Assembly (NCBI RefSeq): GCF_037038585.1
Contig: NC_092524.1
Span: forward strand, 45,221,001 to 45,285,000
Length of the DNA: 64,000 bases
From: Patagioenas fasciata
Taxonomy: Eukaryota > Chordata > Aves > Columbiformes > Columbidae
Direction of reading: 5' to 3'
Positions 26,206 to 37,890 of the stretch are shown piece after piece (positions within the stretch are counted from its first letter, which is position 1; each line of letters starts with the position of its first letter). The position numbers were made by a program, and so were the translations under genes. The notes beneath the pieces are model-generated. The model was not told where the DNA came from. It saw only the letters and a program-made list of their open reading frames with translations, and ran no database searches.

Positions 26206-26322
26206 GAAACATCCAAGGCTGGGCTGGACGGGGCTTTGAGCAACCTGACATAGTTGAAGATGTCCCTGCTCATTGCAGGGGGCTGGACTAGATGACCTTT
26301 GAAGGTCCCTTCCAACCCAGAC
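26206..26322 (+). mobile_element. CR1 LINE, short 3' tail
   Basis: Plus-strand CR1 remnant with the block GCTTTGAGCAACCTGACATA followed by GGACTAGATGACCTTTGAAG. It stops before the terminal octamer repeat, so the extreme 3' end is missing or eroded. Apart from orientation it is closely similar to 3468-3574. It lies 280 bp after another plus-strand CR1 tail, and the spacer is not recognisable CR1. Confidence 0.92.
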
Positions 26323-29300
26323 TAGAAAGGGGAGTAGACAAATGTCACCCTTTCTGCTCAGTTCCAGTATAAGAGCAGCAGAGTATAGTGGAGAAAGGGG
26401 CAGAACTGAAGGTGCATTATTTCACTGGAAATAAGAAGGGAAAAAGGAAGAAAGTTAAGGTGGTAGCAGCTAGAAACAACACTGCAACATCATCAGCAAG
26501 CAGAAAAAACATTTCAGGAGCACTGCAACTTAAAGACATCATTTCCAGAAGGCTAATTTCTAGAAATGTACTCTAGGAATTAGTTGCATAAAAAGGAGGA
26601 CTTGACAGAGGATAAGAAGATTGTTAAGAAGTGTCTGTCCAACTATTTTGCAGTCTACTGTGAATGCCGGTTTGTAATGGTGCTGGATGAGAAGTGCTGC
26701 ACACTGGCTTTATTCCTACTTGACAGGGAATCACATTTGTTAATACCGAGAATACTGAAAGACGGGACTTGGGTTCCACAGAATGTCATGATGTTGGATT
26801 TCAACTAACCCAGAAAGCAAATAAGAACAACTGTAAAAGTAGCAATGTTTTCTCCTATCCAAGTCCTATATCAAGCTTTGTATTTGAAATTATGCAGGTT
26901 AAAAGAGCCTTCAGAAAGCAGAATTTAATCTTCACATATAGCAACATCACTACAGTGTAGCCTTTTCTTTCCCTCACACCCAAAATATTTATGAGAATCA
27001 TGGTTTCAAAAATGTTGATAACACGGGAAACTTTTTGTGGGAAACAAAAAACAAAAACAAAACAAAACCAAACCCCACGCACAAAGGGAAAAAAAACAAA
27101 CAAACAAACAAAAAACAAAACAACACCACCACAGAAAACCCCCTCCAAATACAACAAACAAACCAAAAAACCCCAACCAACACAAAACCACGAACACCAC
27201 TGTTTTTAGACACTGTCCTTATTGGTCTCTCCTGATTCTCTTGTAAGACTGAAGGCCTTGCAGAAAGTGACCTGGGATGATAGCACTGGCTTACAAGTGC
27301 TATTACAGTATAGTCAGCAGGAGCAGCATCTGTGTGTCATGTCTTCAGTATCATTTCTTCTCCTCTAAACATAGGTAACACTTGTCATGAAAAACATATG
27401 TGCTTTCTTCTGATTCTCATTCAATAGATTCACAGCCTAAAATACTGTGCCTGATCTTCCTTTATTTATTTGCAGTACCACAAAGCTTCTGTAAGTACAA
27501 ACACAGAATGAAAAGGTGGCCACTGCCTCAAGAACCTTGCGATCTGAAGTGAAAGAAAATAGACACATATATTCAAGTGGACCAGGGGAGCCAGGAAAGA
27601 ATGAGACAACACTGATGATAATAATACAGCACACAGACAGCCCATCAGTGTCAACTGTGGCATGAAGACTGTAATAGAAATTTATGGATAATGTATCTGC
27701 CTTACAAGGACCTTTACCAATGAAGAGAGCAGCCTGGGGAGCCATGGTGAGAAAAGTTTGGAAAATACCACCAAAAGAGAAATGACAGGTAAGGATGGAT
27801 TAAAATATTTGTCCTGCTTGGCTACTCAGTACCTAGTTTTCTGACTTCATCTTTCTCAGCATATCCAGGCAGGGCTGAAAATAGACGCAGGCTGGAACAG
27901 AAAAACCAGTCATCATTTTCCGGATCCAATTCATACTACAGAGGTTATGAATTCTCCTCCCATTTGGTTTTCCTGAGTTAAAACTTTACAAGTTTAGGCT
28001 GGAGGAAACAGGAGAAGAATGGTTTCTAGTTTTATTTCCTGGAGATAAAGCTCATATATAAAATGTGAGAGTTGTGAATAGGTGAACTTTAGAGGCTGAT
28101 TGATTATTTTAAGTGCAAAGAAGGTTAGGTGTTTTGGGCCGGGCCACTGAATTTCATATTAAATCATCTTTAAGGCATACTATTTAGTGCTGTATGAAAG
28201 CACAACACCCACCTCTTATCTTCCCGAGCATGCCGTCACTATTTAAATGAGAGAAGACTGAACTGAGAGGAAGCGTTTTAAAATGGCACAGCTGAGGCTG
28301 GATTCCATAACACACCTCTGAGGGGTCTGCAAGGCAGAAGGTACGCAAAAAGCCTTCCCCTGTCCTTGCTGAGCCCAGCAGGATCTCACCCTGAGCAGCA
28401 CAGAGATCCTTCCCAGCCATTCTCACATTCTCTGCGCAAAGCAGGGTCCCCTAAAGGCTTCTTTTAATAGTCAGTACCTCAGTTTCTTAAACAGAAGTCA
28501 GTGGAACCTTCATATGTAGACTTTTGATCATCAGCCCAAAACATCCTCCATGAAAACCCCAAACCAGAAACTTGATCTGAAGTGCAACTCCTTTCAGGCT
28601 GTAGAATGAAACCCTAGCTACTGCTGTCTTTGACAGTATATAAAAATAAATGTGTTTTCACTGCAAATAATTGAAAGACTCAAAAATCCCTGCAGTGTCT
28701 TTTCAAGCTTGATGAACCTTCACTATGATCTTTACTTTTACATTTATTTACCTTTAGAACAGATAAAGTTATAAGACAATTATTTAATTCACTGTATATA
28801 ATTGCATAAAATATCCCTCTGGCATTATATGCCATTTTCATCTCGCTCTGTTTCCTCTATATTTTTACCACAACACAACAATATTCAAAGTCTCTATCTA
28901 CATAATTCAATCAGTCCGTTGTTCATTAAGTCAAGAACATGTAGAGCTTTGATCAGTTCTCAAAAAACAGGAACACTTCTAGCTAAAATTTTCCCACAAG
29001 ATTGGCATAACTGTATTGACAAACCAGCTGGCTGCACAAACAAGTGAGCAAACTATCACTTCTACTTTAGCAGTCAACCAAATCTGGCCCTGCTTTCATT
29101 TTTTATTAACTGCAAATTTGGCAAAGATGTAGTATTACTGAAATAATACACAGGTGGATAATTTAAACATGATTGTAAGTATGTCTATACTGCAGCAGAT
29201 CTTATTTTGTGCACCTTAGGAAAAGAATCAGGTTCCTAATATTTATTCCATGTGCTTACTATTGAGGGTTTAGGACAGAGTGATGACTGCAGCATAAAGT

Positions 29301-31253
29301 AGACATATACCAGCTACCTTTAAGATAGCTTGTTCAGAGAACAGTAGTAACTAGAAGCAAACTAATCTATCCTGTTTCTCAAGCAAATTTTTCAGTTTAT
29401 TCAATATGAATAGTGGAATTGAAAAGTTCAAGTCTACTGATAGGTATATGCTCAATAAATTGTCATAGATTAAACAGTAGGATGAGACTCTTCTAGTTTA
29501 AGTAAAATAGGACTAATTGTAGTATAGATGTAGAAACAGCGCAACTGGACTCTTCATCTAGACCTCCTCAGGGTTGCTAGGGCAGATTTGGACTTAAAAA
29601 GAGAATGAAAGATTAATTGATGTGCTTTGCACTGAGGATAAATCAGTATTTAAACGCATGTTCTGAAATAATACTCCTCTGTGTATTTCCAGGATGGAAC
29701 AAAGACCATCCTAATGAAATATATGCTAACACATAGCCAGGAAAAACCATCAGTGGCAAAATGTGGAGCAAGGAAAATTAAACAAGTCCATTAGTATTAC
29801 ACCACAGGGAATAAACATTGACACAAGGTTTCAGAAAGAGAAAGAGATGCTTGTAATAGTGAAACATAATCATTTCCCTAAGATAACATTCTGCTTTTGT
29901 TTGCAGAAGTCAGGTGGCCTTCTCTCTCATCTGAGTGAGAACAGGTGATTTGATAACAAACATTTTGTCTCAGTTCCTAGTGCATCCCAGGTGAGCCTTG
30001 CTTTTGCTAAACACGTAATTTGTTGTGGATATTCTGATTCACTCGGGTGATAAGTAGTATTCCAGATAAATATATTCATATTAAGATATTAGTGTAATAC
30101 ATAAGATTACCATTGGCACTAGTATGATTTATTATTCAGAGAGCAACACTGACCAGCAGATCAATGGGGAACACTGTGTATTTTATTTATGTTAACTTTA
30201 AAACTTGTCAAGGAGATGGGATATTTTTCACTAGGGAGCAAAATTAGACTTGTTTAAAATGAGTTGCAAATGCTGCTGGCTTTCAGAAGTTACAGAAGTT
30301 AAGAAGGACAGTCTTTCAGAAAAGTTTCTGGTTGTTCCTGAGTGTTATGGAAGTAAATGAGAAGAGGCAAAAGTGTTGTTACAGGAGTCCAAATCTAAGC
30401 ATATGGATACACAGTAACAAAGGAAGATGAACATAAGAATCCAGTTTATCTGCAGCAATAATAGAGTGAGGTTAATGTGAAAAAGAAAAAATACTGTGCT
30501 TTAAAAATTCCAGAACTTTTTTGTGTTTCGGCAGATTAATTTATGTTAAATGCCCTATGCTGGTCTGCAAGGACAATATATGTAAATTTTGATAGAGTGG
30601 GCATATTGCTAGGTTTGAGCAAAGAGAATCCACATTCACAAGTTAAATTTCCTTCAATAAGGATGGGAACAGGTGCCTTATTATTGAGAGAAAATTTTGT
30701 TTAGTAAAGCCATCCTAGTTACAAAAGCTAATTTTAAAATGTGGACATTTTAAATAAGTGAAATAGTAATTAAAATAAAGTAAGAGTAAAAATAAGGTAA
30801 AGAATGTAACAAGGGAGTGAAAACCTGGAAGAAATTATGAAATCATTTCTCTTGGACCCAGCTGCGTGAGTACAGACACATAACACAGTGCTATTCAGAA
30901 AACAAGCACCACATAAAACTGCCTGCTGTCTCCTTACTCTGCCAAACCCTTCTGCTTTTTTGAACTGAGGGTCATTTTCTGTAACCAAAGGAACAGCAAT
31001 AAAAAGCTGGCTAGAAACACTGCTTGTAAACAGGTGTTGTGAAATAAAGAATGCAGAACAAAAGCTACTAAAGGAACTGAAATACTGCTACAGTCTGAGT
31101 GGTAAGAAGCTGAATGTTTCAGCAGAACCATCATTCAATAAAGTACAGACAGAATACAAAAAATTCTGAGTTTCCCCTAAATACCACATTGCAGTCACTG
31201 TTAGTTTCGCTTCTTAATTAGACGTAAGGCGTATATAACTGATGAGGAAAATA
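26323..31253. other. Non-coding stretch, no gene recognised
   Basis: AT-rich DNA with one large A/C-rich tract (27037-27197). Open frames crossing that tract on both strands are composition artefacts. No RNA gene or interspersed repeat was recognised. Confidence 0.6.
27037..27197. repeat. A/C-rich low-complexity tract, strongly strand-asymmetric
   Basis: About 160 bp almost devoid of T on the plus strand, built of CAAAA, CAAA and CCAA-like units. The opposite strand is a G/T tract. Several overlapping frames are open on both strands only because few stops can occur in such sequence. Confidence 0.92.
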
Positions 31254-31283
31254 TTAGGTTGGTGCAAAAGTAATTGTGGTCTT
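31254..31283. repeat. Mariner inverted terminal repeat, left
   Basis: This begins TTAGGTTGGTGCAAAAG directly after a TA dinucleotide and matches the right repeat over the 18-base core. It lies at the 3' end of the transposase gene. Confidence 0.95.
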
Positions 31284-31330
31284 GGACCGTGAATTTTAAA
31301 TAATTTTAACTAGGCTCAAATGCATCTTTC

Positions 31331-32350
31331 CTAATCAAAATAGTAACCATTACAATCAAGGCATTTTTGCGAATATGAAATGTTTGTCTGCTCCTGTAAC
31401 ATAAAAATCCATGCTTTGGGATTCAACGAACTCTTGGAAAGCATTTTCTGCATGCCACTGGTTGTGGAAGCCTTTTCCCCACAAAAAGTTGTCACGATGC
31501 TTGCAGAAGAGGTAGTGGGTTGGCAAGAGGTCAGGTGGAATATGGCTGATGAGACAAAACTCCGTAGCCAAATTCCTTCAACTTTTGAAATGTCCGTTGC
31601 GCGACACGTGGTCAGGCATTGTTGTGGAGAACAATTGGGCCCTTTCTGTTGACCAATACCAGCTGCAGGCATTGCAGTTTTCAGTGCATCTCATCAATTT
31701 TTTGAGCGGACTTCTCAGATGTAACAGTTGTGCCAGGATTCCAAAAGCTGCAGTGGCTCAGACTGGCAGCAGACTGCCAAACAGTGACCATGACCTTTTT
31801 TGGTGCAAGTTTGACTTCGGGAAGTGCTTTGGAGGTTCTTCTTGGTCCAACCACTGAGCTGGTCATCGCCAGTTGTCGTATACAATCCACTTTTCATTGC
31901 ACAATCCAATCAAGAAACGGTTCATTATTGTTGCATAAGTGAAGATGACGGTTCAAAGTGACATTTTTTTTGATTTTTGGTCAGCTCATGAGGTACCCAC
32001 TTATTGAGCTTTTTCACCTTTCCAATTTGCTTGAAATGCCGAATGACCACAGAATTGTTGACGTTGAGTTCTTCTGCAACTTCTCATGTAGTTGTAAGAG
32101 GATCAACTTCCATAATTGTTCTCCATCGGTCATTGTCAACTTCCAATGGCCAGCCACTATGCTCCTCATCTTCAAGGCTCTCATCTCCTTTGTGAAACTT
32201 CTTGAACCACCACAACACTGTGCATTCGTTAGCAGTTCCTGGGCCAAATGTGTTGTTGATGTTGTGAGCTGTCTCCGCTGCTTTATGACCCATTTTGAAC
32301 TTGAATAAGAAAATTGCTCAGATTTGCTTTTTGTCTAACATAATTTCCAT
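31331..32350 (-). pseudogene. Mariner transposase pseudogene (Hsmar1 type)
   Basis: About 340 codons from ATG at 32350 to the stop at 31331, the usual mariner length. Recognisable blocks in order are MGHKAAET and the DNA-binding region through WWFKKF, the linker signature WVPHEL, QWLD, KKVMVTVW, a decayed HDNARPH block, PYS/PDL, FHNQ, NAFQEFVES and a DCNGYYFD end. Such transposases cut and paste their own element through a DD34D triad. Here all three acidic residues are replaced: first Asp to Asn (31896-31898, CNEKW), second Asp to Asn (31621-31623) and third Asp to His (31515-31517). In-frame TGA stops occur at 32318-32320, 32084-32086, 31863-31865 and 31612-31614, with more near 31930. A one-base loss in an A run near 31797 and a one-base gain just before PDL shift the frame. 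The spacing between catalytic codons (275 and 106 nt) fits the expected 276 and 105 with those two indels. It is certainly inactive. Confidence 0.95.
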
Positions 32351-32490
32351 AATCTGAAATAAATATAAAATAAAAAGCACATAAGTCAGTAGCAAGAAAA
32401 CATAAAGCAAGTGCATTAAAATTATGTATAGCATAACCACATTTAACTAAGAATGTATTCCAACATCAAATGGCAAATTTCAACAATGCA

Positions 32491-32520
32491 AAAACTGCAA
32501 TTACTTTTGCACCAATCCCC
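32491..32520. repeat. Mariner inverted terminal repeat, right, outer end eroded
   Basis: The inverted reading gives TTGGTGCAAAAGTAATTGCA, matching the left repeat. The outer bases read TCCCC where the left repeat predicts CCTAA, and no TA follows. It lies upstream of the transposase start. Confidence 0.93.
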
Positions 32521-35500
32521 CCTCAAGAAAAATAAATAAAAAAAAAAAACCACCTTTCTTTAGCTTTCACAGATCTCTACTGTTATGTCTGTCAATCCAT
32601 CCTTTTGAAGACCTTCCCAGATTTCTGTGTGCTGCTTTTCAAGTGACAGGCTTGTAAGCCACACATCTCTTGGTACTGCAATGCTGTAATTCAGTCAGTC
32701 TCTGTGCTGCACGATGGTAGCAAAGAGCATTCGTCAATAAACACAGTATCTTGGGCCTTTGCCAGCAATTCTTTGGAAGCCTGAGCACATAACCGCACAG
32801 AAATCAACTTCAAAACAGAGCAGAGCTTTTGTGTCAAAGACTACACAGTACTCACAGAAATTGATTCAAATCAATAGAAAGACATATTCTGTACATTTTG
32901 TGAGACCTACATTTGGCATCCACCTCACTCCAGTTTACCTCAGTAGTGTGTGTTTAGAAATCATCCTACAGGCATGGACAAAGATGCAACAAAAGCAGTT
33001 AAGGGAAAAATTAAACACCTGTCATGTTCACTCTAGTAAAATCATCCAAGATTTGTTAATTCTAAAAGCAAAATCTCAAGAATCGGAAATATGGATGAAA
33101 AGTTTCAGTTTTGTAGATCTTATCCACTGCACAGAGCTTTATCTTTAAATTGTGTCAGACATTTCACAGCTTTGTGCTTTCTCCAACACTACTACTGGGA
33201 GCACTTACATTCTACGATTTGCTGGCCAACAGATATGTTATTTATTTGTTTTAACTGATATGCATAACATGTTGAAAGGACTGAGCAATACATTGAAGGC
33301 CATGAAAAAATTTCTTTAACAAGTGATTATTTCTTCTGAGTTATGAAAATAATATAGAGAATTGAAATGTGTTTCTTTTGAAACTTGGAGAATTTACCTT
33401 CTAGGACTGCATTAATACTCTATTCTTAGTTCATTATAGGTTTATAGAAATGAAGACACAATCTCATTTATAGACTTATTGCATAAAATGAAAAGATGGG
33501 AGGATGAAGGAAAAAACAAAGATCCGTCATTACTGGTATATCTTAGTCTATGTATGTCCATTTGCCTTAACATAAGACAGTCACGTTTCTAATAGTCTGA
33601 GAGACAAGCATGTCTTTATAAAGATCTTTGATTTAAAAGGAATACATAAGGTCTATCAAATTGCATGATTGAAGCCCACATGCCACAGCATGTTGTATAA
33701 CACCGAGAGGAAAGCTGGGCCATGCAAAAGCCCATCAAAAAGTGCCACAACAATAAGAAACATTCATACTTCTCATACTTTCCTCAGAAAGGACCTGCAG
33801 TTTTCTCTTTTCATCTGGTTGACATCTCTTTACAGTGAATTTGACTATTCATTATATGCAAGTGGTTACATTAAATTTTTGTGAGCAATTATGAAGTCAG
33901 AGAAGTTTAATTGACATCAGGAATGGCTCCTCTGAACTATTTGTTTCAATGTACTGGCAGACTGTCATACTTATCTATTCTGGAAAGGCTGGCTCGAAAT
34001 TTGTCACTGAAATTCTATTTAATAAACACTGGTGGGTTTTTTTGTAATATTAGAATTTTCTTTCAAATATCATTTGGGGGTTATTCTTTTTATACTATGC
34101 TTTATATTTGTCTCTCACATGGACTGAATGATCTCTCTGCTGGATTCTTACAAATATTTTGAATGCATCTGCTGGTTAGTTCTGCTTGAAAAAACTTTTG
34201 TGTGGATCAGTATGTACCTTCTATTGTTTACAACGAATCATTTTACCCATACAAAAGAAAAATGCCAGTTAAATGTAAGGATGGAAGCCAATCCAACCAC
34301 ATGCTTACACAATTCCTAACACTTCCCTTCCACTGCATGTGGAGAATAGAGTAGGAATGTGTCATGGGATAAACAACACTCCCTCACTGATTTGCTGCTA
34401 CAGTCATGGTTCAATACCTAAACAAATAATTCTAAGAGCAGAGATTATTAAATCTGATTTTATGTGAGATTTGCTTGGATTATTTAAGGTTGGATAATGC
34501 ACAAGTTCTTCTCTAAGCTCTCCTGGGTCCGGAGTGTTCACAGTGCCTCTCTTCTGGGGAATCCTTTGTTTCTAGTAACATAAGTGATCTCACTCTGTGA
34601 GGTTCCCCACAGTGGGATGCCAATTGGACTCTTCTTCCTGTTCTCAGCAGCCTATTTTCCTGCAGCTTAAAGGAATTTAATATTGCTTAGCCCTCTATGC
34701 CTCTTTCCAGAAGCTTGGTTGAAAGTGACTGGCAGGTTCAAACATTATTGAAGGAGATAATGACATATTGGCAGATACCAGGACAGATACAATGTCATCC
34801 CAGAAACCTAATTTCCCTTAGAAGTCAAGCTAATGTGGAAGAAAATTCAGATATACATTCACAGCAACATTTAATACCCAGCTATTCTACCCCCTGCTAT
34901 TGTGGTTTTGCTCCTCAGGCCTATTTAGTAAGAGCTATATCTCAAAGGAGTGTTTTAGAACCTAATTGCTGTGGAGGCAGCAACAACAGGCTTTTACCCA
35001 AGAACGGAAGTTCTCACCTGTAAAATACTTTCTTTTTTTTTTTTTTTCCATAACATCTTATTAACCATTAAATAGAAACTTATCTTTTAAGTTCTCTTTT
35101 TTCAGGTTATTAATCTTTCCCCACTGTGTATTACACATAAATTGCATGAAGATAGTTCCTTTTAACTGTCTCCACACACACTAAGTTCATATTCCAGTTA
35201 TGGATCTGAAGACTTTGCAGTACAAAAATTGTATGTAATAGGAAAAGATACTATAAACCAGTTCAGCTGGTTAGCAGCCCACTTTGCAAATGACAGTTTT
35301 CTTGTGACAAGTTGCAGTCATTACTGCATCATATAGAAAATCAGGTTTATTATATGCCTTGGGTGTCATGGATCCAGTTTCATCTTGGTGGTAATAGTGA
35401 AAAAAAATACTGTGTATTACTTTGATTAAGAGTTGATAGGACTCACACCCACTAAAGACACTTTTTACGTAAAACTGTTGGAGATAGACCTCATAAGAGA

Positions 35501-37416
35501 CTCAGGCACCTTGCCATTAGGGCAGATATTCATCCTTGAGCACGTGACCCTGCCTCCAGGTAGGAGGGATGTGTTAGGAAAGGATCATTTCATGCTAACC
35601 TTTAAGATTTTTTCTGCTGGGGCTGCAGCACTCAAGTTTTTGGTTCTTGATCCTTCACTGAGAAGCAAAATCCGAGTGTTCAAGCACCCCAGCCAAGGCC
35701 TCATAAAGGACAAGCTGAACAAGAATTATACAGAGCATGGAGAAGACATACTGCTAGCAAACAGGGAAAGCAAAGAGCAAGAGAAAAATATCATCAGCCC
35801 AATCCGTTCCAGAGATTATGCTTCTAAATCAAGGCTATGGGTAAACATCTCCATCTGTTTAGCATCCCAGTCCTCTCAAGGGAGTAGGCACCTAAAAATC
35901 TGTTTGAAAGAATTCAGCAGTTCAGTCTCTCTCATGCTTTTCCTTATGAAGTGCAGACTGAATAGGAGAGGATGGAGAAGGGTAGCTGGATAGTCAGTAC
36001 TTCTCCTGAAAATAAGTCATCTGGACCATAAGTTTTTCTCTACCTGAGGAGGTTAAATACATACCTTACATATCCTGCCAATACATCCAGACAAGGCTTA
36101 AGATGGGAGAAAATGGAATGTATTTTATGGGCAACCTGCATACTAGATTATGTTCTTTTACCGTTCCAAAATATAACATATTGGAAGGTGATGCATTCTT
36201 GCAAGGCTGTAAAGTTTTTAGTGTTTAATTTGTGTTTATTGAACATTTAGTAGTCTGTACTTGAGGAAGGAAATCCTGTGAATTCTAATAATTAAAAGTG
36301 ACACATCTAAAGTCAGAAAACAATAGCACATGATCTGGAGATAAAAATTAATTTTGGAAGTTAAATCATTCAAAGTATGTTCCCTTTCTTTTAAGAACTG
36401 GTGCGTGCTCTTTGGTATACACAAATTCTTTCTGCCTCCTACATACATACATACAAATAACTTCCCTCCCTTAAGGCTTCATTCCTATTGTGGAGAAGTA
36501 AAGATTAAATGTAATGGTTCACATTCATAATTTGGTTTGGCTGAATTCCAAGTGGTGGATTTTTATTTCAAGGACCAGACCAATTCAAGATTGTTTAGAT
36601 CCAAGGTTTTGAATCCATCTTCAGTTAGAAATGAGATCTAATAACAAGATAATTTTCTCTTTTACACGAGCTCTCTTCGGAGTAGATTTTCCCCGAAAAA
36701 ATTCAGCATTGATTGGCTTTGGGTGTGCTTCTGAAGCCTCCTTTCTCCAGAACTGCGTTGTTCTAGAACTTTCATTATTTTTAAATAAGAGTGTTTCCTA
36801 CCTGTCTTTTGCCTGATTGTGAGTTGTTGGTCTGATGCTTACAAAGTTCAATTTGACAATATTGAACATTCTGGAGTATACACTGCATATGGATCTGAGG
36901 ATCACTCTTCTATATTTCAGGAAAAGAGGAAAGCCTTTTTCATTCAAATTATTCGCTAGTCATTATATTGTTTGTTGATACACATTGATACTATTATTGA
37001 ATAAACCATCACTGTAATTAAAAAAAAAAAAAATTAGAAAGAAGTATAAATGCTATAAAAACCTGCATTCAACCTAAAAGCATGAAGACTGATGTCTAAG
37101 ATTCAGTATGTAAAAACATTTGTGGTTCTGTCTTCTTGTCTTCTTAGAGTTATTGTTCCTAGTTTCTACTTGTTGGCAAATGCCCTTTCCACGGGTTTTT
37201 CTCACCTAAGCTATAAACTATCATGGAGACACTGTACTTGGGTAAAATACAGTTACCAGTATTCCATGTTTCTCTATTTGCTTTGCAAAGATAATAATAC
37301 GCAAATTTATGTATGTGTCAACCTTGAAGCACTCCCCCCATCCCAATTAAAACAAAGGATGATGTTATGCCTTAAACATCTAGTTTTTGATACTTTGGGC
37401 AGAAAAGATAGATGGC
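32521..37416. other. AT-rich non-coding stretch, no gene recognised
   Basis: About 4.9 kb after the mariner. Open frames at 32759-33148 and 37092-37475 have no recognisable features. A run of T occurs at about 35030-35048. The 35433-35993 frame is described separately. Confidence 0.55.
35433..35993 (+). other. Longest open frame in the window, unrecognised
   Basis: 186 codons open from a TTG at 35433; the first in-frame ATG is at 35592, leaving 133 codons. I see no signal peptide, membrane span or family motif. The segment is somewhat richer in G+C than its flanks. In 64 kb of six-frame AT-rich sequence a frame this long is uncommon but not extraordinary. It could be a remnant of an unrecognised old repeat, an exon or chance. 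No function is inferred. Confidence 0.12.
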
Positions 37417-37652
37417 TGTGGAGGCAGACATCTTGTCTTTCCCGAGGTTTTGCGCAATTAACAGTGTTGCTGTGAAGGCCTCATGGCCTAATTGGGATGA
37501 TAGAGATGAACCGTCTGTTGGACAACGAATTACCAGAAGAAAACATGAACCAACAGCTACTCCTGACAGGCAAAACAACTCACTTCTAGTCAGTACTGTG
37601 AATTTTCCCCTAGTGTCAAGATCCCAGACACATTTCCAGAAGAGTCTTCCTA

Positions 37653-37730
37653 ATTTGCATGAAGAGCCAATAGAGAGAGGAGACAAACCGCCCTTTCCTC
37701 TCTCATATGTAAATGAACTGGGTTATAAAA
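37653..37730 (+). promoter_or_regulatory. LTR core promoter: octamer, CCAAT and TATA
   Basis: ATTTGCAT at 37653, CCAAT at 37667 and TATAAAA at 37724 are ordered and spaced as in a polymerase II core promoter. This predicts transcription toward higher coordinates from about 37755. Activity is unknown. Confidence 0.5.
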
Positions 37731-37835
37731 TGACCTCACGCATGACATAAGGTGGTGGTGTGTACCAAAACCTTCAATGTGTTCACCTCCCTCCAGAGGA
37801 CATTGCGGGACCCATTGACCTGTGGAGTGGTGATA

Positions 37836-37890
37836 TCTTTCTCTCTCTCTCTCTGTTATCTTAGTTTTCCTTCTCTCTCTCTCTTTTCCT
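37836..37890. repeat. (CT)n tracts inside the LTR
   Basis: Two CT runs separated by about 20 bp (37840-37854 and 37871-37885). Both lie inside the putative LTR, downstream of its TATA box. Confidence 0.9.

Larger units (their letters stand above)
31254..32520 (-). mobile_element. Mariner DNA transposon, Hsmar1-like, nearly full length
   Basis: About 1.27 kb bounded by inverted terminal repeats that share the core TTGGTGCAAAAGTAATTG (31259-31276 and, inverted, 32498-32515). This core is the hallmark of the Hsmar1/MADE1 group, which belongs to the cecropia branch of mariners. A TA dinucleotide at 31252-31253 fits the target-site rule. The 3' outermost five bases and the matching TA are lost or mutated. 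A decayed transposase gene fills the interior on the minus strand. The length is close to that of full-length Hsmar1. Galluhop is the mariner described from chicken; whether this copy belongs to it or to another lineage cannot be settled by eye. Confidence 0.96.

Noticed and set aside
26855..27246. Overlapping open frames on both strands
   Set aside because: The A/C-rich tract lacks stop codons in several frames; the peptides are low-complexity.
31380..32308. Several plus-strand open frames of 60-116 codons across the mariner
   Set aside because: They lie opposite the minus-strand transposase and have no features of their own; they are shadows of the decayed gene.
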